Below are positions 8,309 through 16,701 of a stretch of 64,000 nt of DNA, in pieces. The translations under genes and the position numbers were made by a program. Every line of letters starts with the position of its first letter. Position 1 is the first letter of the stretch. The notes under the pieces are model-generated. The model was given only the letters and a program-made list of their open reading frames with translations. It made no database searches and was not told the DNA's origin. The stretch comes from Acidimicrobilacustris europaeus (GTDB taxonomy: Bacteria > Actinomycetota > Acidimicrobiia > Acidimicrobiales > Acidimicrobilacustridaceae): NCBI GenBank assembly GCA_965194515.1, contig OZ239146.1, positions 496,001 through 560,000 of the forward strand, written 5' to 3'.

Positions 8309-8440
8309 AGTCCTGGATTCTTCCCAAATTCTCACCTTTCATTCAGGGGCTCCTTACCCACGAGGTTGATGCTGTGTCTGTCCCCAACGGACACCCCACA
8401 CCAACACCCCCCACGAACACCCCACCCAAGGAGCCTCACA

Positions 8441-9043
8441 ATGAATAAGAAACTCGTATCCATCAGTCTCGGCGCCGGCCTCATCGTCGGATCCGCCGCT
8501 GGCCTCATTGCTGTGCCCGCAATTTCTGGTGCCCAGACGGCCGACACCACTGCAACCGCTCCGGCGACTCGTCCCGACCCGTCAGTACGCCTCAACGAGA
8601 CCCTCAAGCCCCTCGTCGATGCGGGCACCATCACTCAGGCCCAGGCCGACGCGGTAATCGCAGCGCTTAAGGCCGACATGCCTGAGCGTGGTGAGCATGG
8701 CCGTGGCGGCAAGGGCGGTCCGGGCATGGATGTCGCTGCTCAGGCACTTGGTATGACTGCCGATGAACTCCATACCGCCCTCAAGGGTGGACAGACGCTT
8801 GCGCAGGTCGCTGAGTCAAAGGGCGTCAACGTCCAGGTTGTTGTTGATGCGCTCATCGCGTCGGCAACCAATCACATCAATGAGAAAGTTGCTTCAGGCG
8901 ACATCACTCAGGCCGAAGCCGACGAGAAACTGGCCAACGTCACCGAGCGTGTCACCGAGCGAGTCAACAACCCTCGTCCCGAAGGTGGCCCCCGTGGCGG
9001 TCAGGGAGCCAAGCGCGGACCAGCCGCTCCGGAAACCAACTGA
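8441..9043 (+). CDS. Secreted small helical protein of unknown function
   Basis: About 200 residues, with AAGGAG 7 nt before the ATG. A typical signal peptide covers residues 1-32 (lysine start, hydrophobic core, cleavage near ISGAQT). The mature part begins with a Thr/Ala-rich spacer. It then contains two repeats of a helical 'turn-into-helix' element: VDAGTITQAQADAVI and VASGDITQAEADEKL, each with the form GxITQAxAD. Between them lies a Gly/Arg-rich loop and a LysM-like stretch (GMTADELHTALKGGQTLAQVAESKG). Such GTITQAQAD elements occur in many exported actinobacterial and Firmicute proteins without an assigned enzyme function. A terminator follows. Confidence 0.8.
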   Translation: MNKKLVSISLGAGLIVGSAAGLIAVPAISGAQTADTTATAPATRPDPSVRLNETLKPLVDAGTITQAQADAVIAALKADMPERGEHGRGGKGGPGMDVAAQALGMTADELHTALKGGQTLAQVAESKGVNVQVVVDALIASATNHINEKVASGDITQAEADEKLANVTERVTERVNNPRPEGGPRGGQGAKRGPAAPETN

Positions 9044-9099
9044 GTACCCCGCAACACCCGCTCGTCTCCGACTCCGCCCCCCGAAGAGACGAGCATGCA

Positions 9100-9131
9100 A
9101 AGAAGGCCCGGTCAATTGACCGGGCCTTCTT
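9100..9131. terminator. Bidirectional terminator hairpin
   Basis: The sequence 9101-9130 is a perfect palindrome (15-bp arms, AGAAGGCCCGGTCAA and complement) with A-rich and T-rich flanks. It can stop both the plus gene ending at 9043 and the minus gene ending at 9166. It closely resembles the hairpin at 10821. Confidence 0.85.
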
Positions 9132-9165
9132 GTTGTTCAGATGCGGTCGTGACGGCGTTGCGTCG

Positions 9166-10743
9166 TCAGCCGGTGAATGAGGGTGCGATGGGCTCCGAAG
9201 ACGGCTGGGCCTCGAAGGCACCGATATCGACAAGCCCGCCGACGATTCGGGCGTAGCCGGCGCCGCGCTGGTCAAACTCGTTGCCGGTAAATGTGGCCAC
9301 GGGGTTGGGGCCTGCGTCGATTGCTGGTGATCCGGTGAGCAGGGCCATGGTCTTGGTGGTTCCGCCATTGTTGGCGAGAGCACCGAGCATTGGGTTCGTT
9401 GAGCTCACGTTGTTTGTGCCGTTCACGGTGATCCGAGAGTCGACCTCGCCGATGAGGGAGTTGGTCGCAGTGATTGATCCGGTATCGCTGGGAAGTGCTG
9501 AATACAGCCCGAAATCCGCAGCACCTGCGACGCCCGAGGAGTTTCCAGAAACAATCGAGCCTGAGAGAGTGACCACACTCGTGTTGTCGCCGAGTTGGAT
9601 ACCGCCGCCGTCCGTTCCTGTGTAAGAGCCTGCTGAGCTGTTGGCACTGATCGTCGACTGGTTGACGGTGAGCGAAGAACCGGAACCGATGTAAACGCCA
9701 CCGCTGCCGTAGAGGGCCGCATTTGCGCTAATCGTCGAGTTGTTGATCGTCGCGGTTATGCCGCCCTCATCGAACAGAATCCCGGCATCGGTCTGTGCTG
9801 TGTTATTCGAAACTGTGCTGTTGGTGATCGAAACGATGAGGGGATCTTGAGCGTCAATTTTGAGTCCGCCCCCTAGGTCGCCTGCATCGTTTGCATCGAT
9901 CGTGGTATCGGTGATTGAGAGCACATTGTCTGGCTTCTTGGCGTAGAAAGCCAACCCGCCGCCGTCGTCTGCCGCGGAGTTCCCGGTGATTGTGCAGTCG
10001 ACGATTGTGACGTTGTAGTGAATCTCACCGAAGATGGCTCCACCGTCAGCTAAAGATTCATTATTCGTAAACGTCGAACCACTGATCGTTGCGTCGTTAT
10101 CGTTGTAGATGTACACCGCGCCGCCATTAGTGCTAGCGGTGTTGTTCTCGAAGGTTGAATCGATGATCTCAAGTTCACCATCGTTGCCGGCGTAGAGGGC
10201 ACCTCCATACGCGCCGGTTGAACCGGAAACTGTCACGCCGTCAAGGGTGAACTTGCCGTCGTTGAGTGACTTGATGCGATTTTTGGTGACGGTGAGTCCA
10301 CTGATGACGGCGTCGCCGATACCTTCGACGCTGAACAGGTCGTAGGAGCCGGCGGCGGCAGTGGTGGTGATGGTGAGCGACGATGCGCCAGGCCCGATGA
10401 TGTTCACCGCGGTGGTCTCAACCGTTCCGCCCGCGAGCGTGATGAGCGAAATCGATGCGTCGAAGTTGATGGTGTCGCCGTCGAGTGCGGCGAGCGCAGC
10501 ATCGCGAAGTGTGCAATTGCCTGGTACGAAGTCGGTGCAATTTGTGGCAGTTGCGACGCCGTCGCCGTTGCTATCGACCGTGATCGTGGTTGACGCACCG
10601 GCGGAACCGGCGAACGCGGTGAGCAATGCTGCGGCACTGCCGGTGACAAGGAGTGCGCCGGTTCCAGCGGCCCCTCCGCGACGGGCGATTGACCGGCGGG
10701 CGGCTCGGTTGGTTTCACTGGAAGTGTTCTTGCTGGTGTGCAC
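9166..10743 (-). CDS. Secreted right-handed beta-helix repeat protein with choice-of-anchor Q-type end
   Basis: About 525 residues. GTG 10743 is chosen because GGAG lies 5 nt upstream; a TTG at 10818 would extend it without a ribosome site. The N-terminus is basic with a hydrophobic Ala-rich export segment ending in AGSAGAST. The body is a series of about 20-25-residue coils of the type SxxTxNxAxxxGGGxY (for example GGAVYI, GGAIFG, GGGLAF, GGGIQL), diagnostic of polymorphic outer-wall beta-helix proteins. The C-terminal module with MLGALANNGG, TMALLTGSPAIDAG and DQRG...VDIGAFE matches the choice-of-anchor Q domain. Such proteins are probably surface adhesins or carbohydrate-binding proteins. 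It is flanked by similar terminators and stands alone. Confidence 0.85.
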   Translation of the reverse strand: MHTSKNTSSETNRAARRSIARRGGAAGTGALLVTGSAAALLTAFAGSAGASTTITVDSNGDGVATATNCTDFVPGNCTLRDAALAALDGDTINFDASISLITLAGGTVETTAVNIIGPGASSLTITTTAAAGSYDLFSVEGIGDAVISGLTVTKNRIKSLNDGKFTLDGVTVSGSTGAYGGALYAGNDGELEIIDSTFENNTASTNGGAVYIYNDNDATISGSTFTNNESLADGGAIFGEIHYNVTIVDCTITGNSAADDGGGLAFYAKKPDNVLSITDTTIDANDAGDLGGGLKIDAQDPLIVSITNSTVSNNTAQTDAGILFDEGGITATINNSTISANAALYGSGGVYIGSGSSLTVNQSTISANSSAGSYTGTDGGGIQLGDNTSVVTLSGSIVSGNSSGVAGAADFGLYSALPSDTGSITATNSLIGEVDSRITVNGTNNVSSTNPMLGALANNGGTTKTMALLTGSPAIDAGPNPVATFTGNEFDQRGAGYARIVGGLVDIGAFEAQPSSEPIAPSFTG

Positions 10744-10820
10744 GTCAGCTCCGACTCGATGGGAAAGAGACAGCAGATTATCCAATAATGCCCTGAACGA
10801 ATTGTGCTGGGCGAGCAATA

Positions 10821-10850
10821 AGAAGGCCCGGCCAATCGGCCGGGCCTTCG
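10821..10850 (-). terminator. Terminator between tRNA-Cys and the beta-helix gene
   Basis: AAGGCCCGGCC / GGCCGGGCCTT (10823-10833 and 10838-10848) forms an 11-bp stem with the 4-nt loop AATC. It lies 6 nt after the minus-strand tRNA-Cys and terminates it. The minus-strand 3' side reads CTTATTG, a weak T tract. Confidence 0.8.
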
Positions 10851-10856
10851 TTCTGC

Positions 10857-10931
10857 TGGAGGCGGCGCCCAGAGTCGAACTGGGGTACGGGCCTTTGCAG
10901 GGCCCTGCCTAAGCCACTCGGCCACGCCGCC
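10857..10931 (-). tRNA. tRNA-Cys (anticodon GCA)
   Basis: Reading the minus strand, GGCGGCG pairs with CGCCGCC, the discriminator is T and CCA is encoded. The anticodon loop CTGCAAA holds GCA between GGGCC/GGCCC. The T arm carries GTTCGAC. Confidence 0.95.
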
Positions 10932-10945
10932 AGGCGAGAGTGATC

Positions 10946-11812
10946 CTAGCCGTCTCCGGGAAGGGGTAAATAGTCCTCGATCGGGGCAATGGTCAGACCC
11001 TGAATGGCGCTCTGCCAGATCAACGCCCGAATGTTGTCGTAGAGATCGTCTCGGAAGTGGGTGAGGATGATGTCGCCAGGCTGCAGCTGATTGCCCTGCT
11101 GGTACTGCACGCGACCATCATTCAATGTCGCGTGCCAAAACAACACGGCGTTGATGCCACAACTGCCCGCCGCGGTTTGTGTTGCAGCGTTACTCACGCC
11201 GTAGGGGGCGCGAAACAAGTGGCCGGGAACGAAGACATGCTGGCCGATGATGTCGCGCATTCCGCAGATTTCAGCGCGCTGTGCTGACGCGGAAAGTTTC
11301 GTTAACAATCTGTGTGACTTTGTATGCGAATTAATTGAGCCGCCAGAAGCGATAACCCGCAAGAAGTAGTCGGGGTCAGCAAGGTAGGGGCCCTGATTCA
11401 CAAACAGCGTGGCGGGGACATTGAACTGAGCGAGAAGCTCGGGTACTCGCGGATCACGAACAGTTCCGTCATCGATAGTCAGAAAGACGACGGGGTCGGC
11501 GGTTGCGATTCTGGAAATGACAGGGACCGCACCGGCCGCCGGAATCGTGAGTACGGGCCCTTTGGGCCACGCCTTCGTTGTCGTGGTCGTCGGCGGAAGA
11601 GTGGTTGTGGGAGCCAGCGTGGTGGGCGGGAGTGTCGTCGTTTCGGCTTCGGTGGTGGCGGTGATGAGTTCGAGCGAGTTGGCCGACTCGGCACCGCCGA
11701 AGAACGAATCCGTGCGAGAGGTAATGAACACGGCCCCAGCCGTCAGAGTGGCGACGCCGGCGAGTGCGACGATGGCGGCACGAGATCGCTTTGTGGGTCG
11801 CTGGGAGGACAT
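10946..11812 (-). CDS. Secreted polysaccharide deacetylase (NodB homology) with Thr/Pro stalk
   Basis: A 288-residue protein. A basic N-terminus precedes a hydrophobic export helix (about 12-32), then a Thr/Pro-rich linker (about 55-85) and a NodB domain. Motif 1 FLTIDDG carries the catalytic base and a metal Asp. Motif 2 NSHTKSH supplies the two metal histidines. Motif 3 RAPYG and the late ILTHF (LxH) motif are all present, so the enzyme should be active. It removes N- or O-acetyl groups from wall polymers such as peptidoglycan or a polysaccharide. The stalk and the lack of a lipobox suggest it stays near the outer surface through its uncleaved helix. A TACGAT box lies 9 nt before the ATG. 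Confidence 0.9.
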   Translation of the reverse strand: MSSQRPTKRSRAAIVALAGVATLTAGAVFITSRTDSFFGGAESANSLELITATTEAETTTLPPTTLAPTTTLPPTTTTTKAWPKGPVLTIPAAGAVPVISRIATADPVVFLTIDDGTVRDPRVPELLAQFNVPATLFVNQGPYLADPDYFLRVIASGGSINSHTKSHRLLTKLSASAQRAEICGMRDIIGQHVFVPGHLFRAPYGVSNAATQTAAGSCGINAVLFWHATLNDGRVQYQQGNQLQPGDIILTHFRDDLYDNIRALIWQSAIQGLTIAPIEDYLPLPGDG

Positions 11813-11883
11813 CGGATGAGCATCGTAGGCTTCTCGCTTGGAAGATTGGGGTCAAGGTGCTGCTAGGGTTCGGGGCCTTGTAA

Positions 11884-11957
11884 GGACCCGTAGCTCAGTT
11901 GGCTAGAGCACTTCCTCGACACGGAAGGGGTCGCTGGTTCGAGTCCAGTCGGGTCCA
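11884..11957 (+). tRNA. tRNA-Val (anticodon GAC)
   Basis: The acceptor arm GGACCCG pairs with CGGGTCC. The anticodon stem CTTCC/GGAAG encloses TCGACAC with GAC. The T arm contains GTTCGAGTC. The discriminator is A and CCA is not encoded. A TAGGGT box at 11864-11869 is probably its -10. Confidence 0.95.
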
Positions 11958-11971
11958 CTCTCAAGCACTTC

Positions 11972-11989
11972 GGCCGCCCGTGGGCGGCC
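11972..11989 (+). terminator. Short GC-rich hairpin after tRNA-Val
   Basis: GGCCGCC / GGCGGCC with a CGTG loop, followed by GTTGT. The T tract is poor, so termination is possible but not certain. Confidence 0.5.
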
Positions 11990-12025
11990 GTTGTCGCAGA
12001 AGAACCAACCTCAGGGGGCAGCACA

Positions 12026-13153
12026 ATGATCACGCCGTTCGATGATTTCCCGATCCACCAAACGGGCGACCCAATCGTCCAGACCGTCAGTGCTGATCCC
12101 AACCATTACGACCGCTACTTCTTTAACGGTTGCGATCGTGACGGCGCTTTCTTCATCGGTGGCGCCATGGGGCACTACCCGAACCGTGGTGTGATCGATG
12201 CCGCATTCAGCGTTGTCGTCGATGGCATCGAGCATTCGATCTTCGCCTCAGGGGCGATGCCGCTCGGACGAGAAACAACGATCGGTCCGATCTCCATTTC
12301 CGTGCCCGAGCCATTGAAGGAAATCCGCTTCACCGTTGTGCCGAACGATGAAGACATTTCTTGTGACTTGTTGTTCCGTGCTCGCACCGCAGCGATTGAA
12401 GAGCCCAAGCAAACGATCGTGCGCAACAACGTCAAGATCATGGACTACACGCGCCTGACGCAGTGGGGTACGTGGGAAGGCACCATCAACGTCAAGGGCC
12501 AGATCATCAACGTGAAGGCCGAATCAACCTTCGGTGTTCGTGATCGTTCCTGGGGTGTGCGCGGTGTGGGTGTGCAAACGCCAACAAACTTTGCCCCCGG
12601 CGAAATGCAGATCTTCTGGCTCTGGGCCCCATTGCACTTTGACGATATGTGCACGCATCTCGCGATGTTCGAACGGGCCGACGGAACTCGGTGGATGGAA
12701 TCAGCACTTGTCGTTCCGATTCTTGAATCGCCCGACGCTCCTACGTGGGGCGCCGACATCGTTGAGCCCGAAGAAGTAAGCAACATTCGCTACGAACTGC
12801 AGTGGCAAAAGGGTCGACGCGAAATGGAATCGGCTGCCATTGAAGTCAGCCATTCTGATGGCACGGTTGATCGCATCGAATTCGAGCCCATGTACACCTT
12901 CCGCATGCGCGGTATCGGTTACATGCATCCGCATTGGTCACATGGTTCTCTGCACGGCCCACTTGAGGTTGGAAGCGAATCGATTCCGCTGGACGAATTC
13001 AACCCGCAGGATCCTTCATGCATCCACATTCAGACGCTGTGCAAAGTGCGTATGGGCGATCGTGTCGGTGTTGGCGTGCTCGAGCAGTTGTCGTTCGGCC
13101 CACACGAGCCCACCGGACTCACGGGCATGGTCGACGGTTGGAATCCGGCCTGA
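12026..13153 (+). CDS. Conserved actinobacterial lipocalin-like protein of unknown function
   Basis: A 375-residue cytoplasmic protein without signal peptide, preceded by AGGGGG 8 nt before ATG. It has alternating beta-strand character throughout, with the central signature TFGVRDRSWGVRGVG near residue 170 and an aromatic FWLWAPLHFDD segment. This pattern resembles the two-barrel lipocalin-like families (AttH/carotenoid hydratase-like, and the actinobacterial DUF7064/DUF7065 group). In these, an RD-x-SWG motif lines the barrel. Substrates are probably hydrophobic, perhaps steroid- or terpenoid-like, but no reaction can be assigned. The MFS transporter starts 6 bp after its stop, so the two are probably one operon. 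Confidence 0.65.
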   Translation: MITPFDDFPIHQTGDPIVQTVSADPNHYDRYFFNGCDRDGAFFIGGAMGHYPNRGVIDAAFSVVVDGIEHSIFASGAMPLGRETTIGPISISVPEPLKEIRFTVVPNDEDISCDLLFRARTAAIEEPKQTIVRNNVKIMDYTRLTQWGTWEGTINVKGQIINVKAESTFGVRDRSWGVRGVGVQTPTNFAPGEMQIFWLWAPLHFDDMCTHLAMFERADGTRWMESALVVPILESPDAPTWGADIVEPEEVSNIRYELQWQKGRREMESAAIEVSHSDGTVDRIEFEPMYTFRMRGIGYMHPHWSHGSLHGPLEVGSESIPLDEFNPQDPSCIHIQTLCKVRMGDRVGVGVLEQLSFGPHEPTGLTGMVDGWNPA

Positions 13154-13159
13154 CCACTG

Positions 13160-14422
13160 ATGTGGTCACTGCTTCGACGTAATTCCGCATTTCGAAAACT
13201 GTTCACCGCTCAGGTGATCAGCTACGGCGGCGACTGGTTCGCTGCTGTGGCGGCGATTGGACTATTGCTCGACGCAACTGGTTCGGATTTTCTCGCGTCT
13301 GCCTTTTGGGTCGCGCAAACATTGCCCACGTTTGTGATGGGTCCGATTGCAGGACCAGTGGCCGACCGTTTCGATCGTCGCAAGGTTCTGATCCTTGCGT
13401 CATCAGCCCAAGCTGCCGCTGCACTTCTGTTCTTGTTGGCCGGACACGGAATGCCATGGATTGTGTTCGTTGCGCAGGGCGGTGTGACCGCGCTGGGTTC
13501 GTTCTTTGGTCCCGCGGCACAAGCGGGTATTCCCAACATTGTCGACGAAGAAGATCTCGCCACTGCAACATCGATGATGGGTGCAACCTGGGGAGCGATG
13601 CTCGCGGTTGGTGCAGGGCTGGGCGCTTTGTTCACTGTGGCCTTTGGGCGTGATGCTGCATTTCTCGCCAACGCTGCAAGTTTTGTAGTTGCGGCGTTGA
13701 TCATCGTGACGATCCGTGAATCGCTGCAGGCAGATGGACCCGCAAAAGTTCGTACCGAGCGCATGCGTCCATTGCGCGATACGCGCAAGGTACTTGCCCA
13801 TGCTCGGCGCCATCCCGCGATCATGGCGCTCATTGGTTCTCATATCGGTTTTGGTTTTGGCGCCGGTGTCGTCGGCATGTTGGCGGTGCTGGCAACAGTG
13901 AAGTTCGGCGGCAGCGATGGAGCGATCGGGCTTCTTCTCGCTGGTCGAGGGATCGGCGTTGTACTTGGACCGCTCTTGATCATTCGCTTAGTGAAGCGAG
14001 GAATTCACGGGGTACTTCTTGCCAGTGGGTTTGCGGCAATTGGCTATGGGGCGATGTATCTCGGTGTCGCGTTTGCGCCATATCTGTTGCTCGCTGTTCT
14101 TGGCGTGACGATTGCCCATATGGGTGGCGGTGCGCAGTGGGCGCTCACGACCTATGGATTGCAGGTGCTCACGCCCGATGAACTCAGAGGACGAATCTTC
14201 GCGGTCGATGCGTCATTGGTGACACTGGCTATGAGCCTCTCGCTGCTCTTTGCTGGCGCAATGAGCGGACTCGTCGGAGTGTCGGTAACGATCGCGATCA
14301 TCGGCGGTGGCAGCCTTCTGTGGGGCGTCGTGTTCTTGTTCCTGACTCGGGCACTTCGAGCAGAGGCGGAAGCGGAAGTGAACGCCGTGCATTCACCGGC
14401 GGTAGAAACTCCGCTGGCCTAA
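13160..14422 (+). CDS. MFS transporter (EntS/MFS_3-like exporter)
   Basis: A 420-residue integral membrane protein with about 12 predicted helices. The loop between helices 2 and 3 carries the MFS signature GPVADRFDRRKVL (residues about 64-76). The N-terminal LLRRNSAFRKLFTAQVISYGGDW is typical of MFS_3, which includes enterobactin exporter EntS and macrolide efflux proteins. Proton-coupled export of a small molecule is the likely role. Spacing of 6 bp from the lipocalin-like gene suggests the pair handles one hydrophobic compound (inference). It converges on the molybdopterin gene with a 4-bp gap and no terminator visible between them. Confidence 0.85.
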   Translation: MWSLLRRNSAFRKLFTAQVISYGGDWFAAVAAIGLLLDATGSDFLASAFWVAQTLPTFVMGPIAGPVADRFDRRKVLILASSAQAAAALLFLLAGHGMPWIVFVAQGGVTALGSFFGPAAQAGIPNIVDEEDLATATSMMGATWGAMLAVGAGLGALFTVAFGRDAAFLANAASFVVAALIIVTIRESLQADGPAKVRTERMRPLRDTRKVLAHARRHPAIMALIGSHIGFGFGAGVVGMLAVLATVKFGGSDGAIGLLLAGRGIGVVLGPLLIIRLVKRGIHGVLLASGFAAIGYGAMYLGVAFAPYLLLAVLGVTIAHMGGGAQWALTTYGLQVLTPDELRGRIFAVDASLVTLAMSLSLLFAGAMSGLVGVSVTIAIIGGGSLLWGVVFLFLTRALRAEAEAEVNAVHSPAVETPLA

Positions 14423-14426
14423 CCGG

Positions 14427-16679
14427 TCAGGCGGGAACAACGGTGACGGGAATGCCATTCAACACGGCATTGCCCGACAATGGATCAAGAAGCTCAGGGT
14501 CGGTCAGGAGGTTCGAGTTCACACCTGGCCGTTTGGACGCGACCTGTGACCGTGTGCCGGCCATGTCATGACCCCAACCATGAGGAAGGCTTACGACGCC
14601 GACCGGAACTTCTTCGGTGACCTCGACTGGCGCTGTCACCGAACCGACCCGCGAGGCAATAACTGCATCAGAGCCATCGGTGAGTGAAAGTCGGGTTGCG
14701 TCGGTGGGGTGCACGAGAAGTGTGCAGCGCACTTTGCCCTTCACAAGCGCTTCGACGTTATGCATCCACGAGTTGTTCGACTGCAAATGTCGGCGGCTAA
14801 TGAGCACGAGGCCATTGGTGTCGACAGGCTCGTCGAGAGTGGTGGCCAGTCGGGCGAGTTCGTCGATGATGATCTGCGGCGCGAGTTCGATCGTGCCTGA
14901 TTCGGTGCGCAGTGCTTCGGGCAGACGTGGTTCAAGCGCACCCAAATCGATGCCATGGGGGTTGGCTTCGAAGACATCAAGCGAAAGGCCGTCGGGAACA
15001 GCGCCAAACCAATCGCCGCGCGAACCCGTTCGAATCATCACGTCGAGAATTTGGTCGACGCCGGTACGCGACGGGTCTGACTGGACGAGTGCCCGCAACT
15101 CGTCGATGGACCGATCGGCGATCGGGGAGTTAGTTCCGTCGATCGCCGCCTGAAGCGCGCCATCGAGCAGCATTGTGTCGAGGACGGTGGGATCTGTGCC
15201 CGCGTCGGGACCAGAGAAAATGAGTGCAAGACGTCCGATGATCTCGTGTTCTTGTAAGCAGTCGCTGTCGAACATCGGCGGTGCCCACTGTGCAAAGTTG
15301 CGTACGGCTAATCCGATGAACGCCATTTGGTATTCGCTGCGCTCAAGCGCGGTGGGTGGCGGAAGGATGACGTTCGCATGGCGAGTGGTTTCGTTGAGAT
15401 ACGGATCGACGCTCACCATGAATTCGAGCTCGCGCAGTGCGGCATCAAGCGCGGCGGAATGCGGTGTCGAAAGCACAGGGTTACCGCCAACGGTGACCAT
15501 TGCTCGGATCTGTCCATCGCCCGGTGTCGTGATTTCTTCGGCAAGCCCAGCAACGGGGTACTCACTACGCACTTCGGGATACCCGCGCACGCGACTATGG
15601 CGCCGTCCGATGCGGAAACCGCGACCACGACCCTTGCCGCGGCCGCTTTCGTGCGGAGTGAGCGGGAACATTGCCCCACCGGGTGAATCGAGATTTCCCG
15701 TGACCAGGTTGAGAGCGTCGACAGCCCACGCCGCGAGCGTTCCGAAACCAACGGTTTGTGTGCCGATGCGCCCGTAGACAACCGCAGTGGGCGCGGCAGC
15801 AAGTTCGCGTGCCATGCGCGCAATCGTGTCGGCGTCGATGCCGATGCGGTCGGCGACAACGGATGGGGCAAATGGTTCGACGGCATCGGCGATGTCGCGC
15901 AGTCCGCTGGTCAATCCTGGGCCGCGGCCGGCATCAATCAGGTCTTCGGCGAACAACACATGCAACATCGCGCACAGCAGCTGCGCATCGCCGCCGGGGC
16001 GAATGGAATGCCATTCGTCGGCATTTGCGGCGGTCTTGGTGTGTCGGGGGTCGACGACGACGACCTTGCCCCCGCGTTCACGAATGGCCTGAATGCGTCC
16101 GGGCCAATCGGGAGCAGTTGCGAGCGAACCATTCGATTCGTAGGGGTTGGCTCCAAGAATCAGCAGATGATCGGTGCGATCAATATCGGGAACTGCAATG
16201 AGGATCGGATTGCCGAACAGAAGACCGCTGGAAACATGCTTCGGCATCTGATCGACGGTTGAGGCCGAATAGATCTGCGGACTCGCCATTGCTTGGATGA
16301 GGACTCGGTTGAAAATGACGGTGCCGAGCGAGTGCACGCTCGGGTTTCCGAAATAGGCACCAACTGCGTGACGGCCGTGACGGTCGATGACTCCCTGAAT
16401 TCCTTCAGCGATGACCGCAAACGCGTCGTCCCACGAAACCTGTTCCCAGGTTGCGGTCTCTGGGTCATTGCCCCGTCGGACAATCGGCGCGCGCAGGCGA
16501 TCGGGATCAGCGTGCAACTTGTGCAGTACCGATCCCTTTGGGCAGATGAAGCCTTTGGAGAACGCGTTGTCGCGATCGCCACGAATACGAACGACGGTGC
16601 CTTCACGCACGGTTAACTCAAGACCGCAGGTTGCTTCACACAGCGGGCAGGTGCGGAAGTGTGTTGTGTCCGACGTCAT
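14427..16679 (-). CDS. Molybdopterin-dependent oxidoreductase (DMSO reductase family) with N-terminal 4Fe-4S site
   Basis: A 750-residue protein. CPLCEATCGL near residue 11 and ICPKG near 45 form the Cys-x2-Cys-x3-Cys-x~28-Cys site for a 4Fe-4S cluster. The molybdopterin-binding regions follow (GANPYESNG, VVVDPRHTKTA, VTGNLDSPGG), and the C-terminal MoCo dinucleotide domain contains HPTDATRLSL and VSLPHGWGH. There is no twin-arginine signal, so the enzyme is cytoplasmic. Formate dehydrogenase-, nitrate reductase- or BisC-like reactions are all possible; no partner electron-transfer subunit is encoded nearby. The -10 box TACGCT lies 6 nt before the ATG, so the message is probably leaderless and shares a promoter region with the divergent quinone reductase. 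Confidence 0.88.
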   Translation of the reverse strand: MTSDTTHFRTCPLCEATCGLELTVREGTVVRIRGDRDNAFSKGFICPKGSVLHKLHADPDRLRAPIVRRGNDPETATWEQVSWDDAFAVIAEGIQGVIDRHGRHAVGAYFGNPSVHSLGTVIFNRVLIQAMASPQIYSASTVDQMPKHVSSGLLFGNPILIAVPDIDRTDHLLILGANPYESNGSLATAPDWPGRIQAIRERGGKVVVVDPRHTKTAANADEWHSIRPGGDAQLLCAMLHVLFAEDLIDAGRGPGLTSGLRDIADAVEPFAPSVVADRIGIDADTIARMARELAAAPTAVVYGRIGTQTVGFGTLAAWAVDALNLVTGNLDSPGGAMFPLTPHESGRGKGRGRGFRIGRRHSRVRGYPEVRSEYPVAGLAEEITTPGDGQIRAMVTVGGNPVLSTPHSAALDAALRELEFMVSVDPYLNETTRHANVILPPPTALERSEYQMAFIGLAVRNFAQWAPPMFDSDCLQEHEIIGRLALIFSGPDAGTDPTVLDTMLLDGALQAAIDGTNSPIADRSIDELRALVQSDPSRTGVDQILDVMIRTGSRGDWFGAVPDGLSLDVFEANPHGIDLGALEPRLPEALRTESGTIELAPQIIIDELARLATTLDEPVDTNGLVLISRRHLQSNNSWMHNVEALVKGKVRCTLLVHPTDATRLSLTDGSDAVIASRVGSVTAPVEVTEEVPVGVVSLPHGWGHDMAGTRSQVASKRPGVNSNLLTDPELLDPLSGNAVLNGIPVTVVPA

Positions 16680-16685
16680 GACACG

Positions 16686-16695
16686 AGCGTAGGCT
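16686..16695. promoter_or_regulatory. Overlapping divergent -10 boxes (bidirectional leaderless promoter)
   Basis: Plus strand TAGGCT (16690-16695) is 6 nt before ATG 16702. Minus strand TACGCT (complement of 16686-16691) is 6 nt before ATG 16679. The two hexamers share the central TA, and only 22 bp separate the two start codons. Confidence 0.6.
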
Positions 16696-16701
16696 GCGGC
16701 G

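Noticed and set aside
10857..11957. Integration site at the tRNA genes
   Set aside because: No integrase, duplicated tRNA 3' end or island boundary was found around tRNA-Cys or tRNA-Val.
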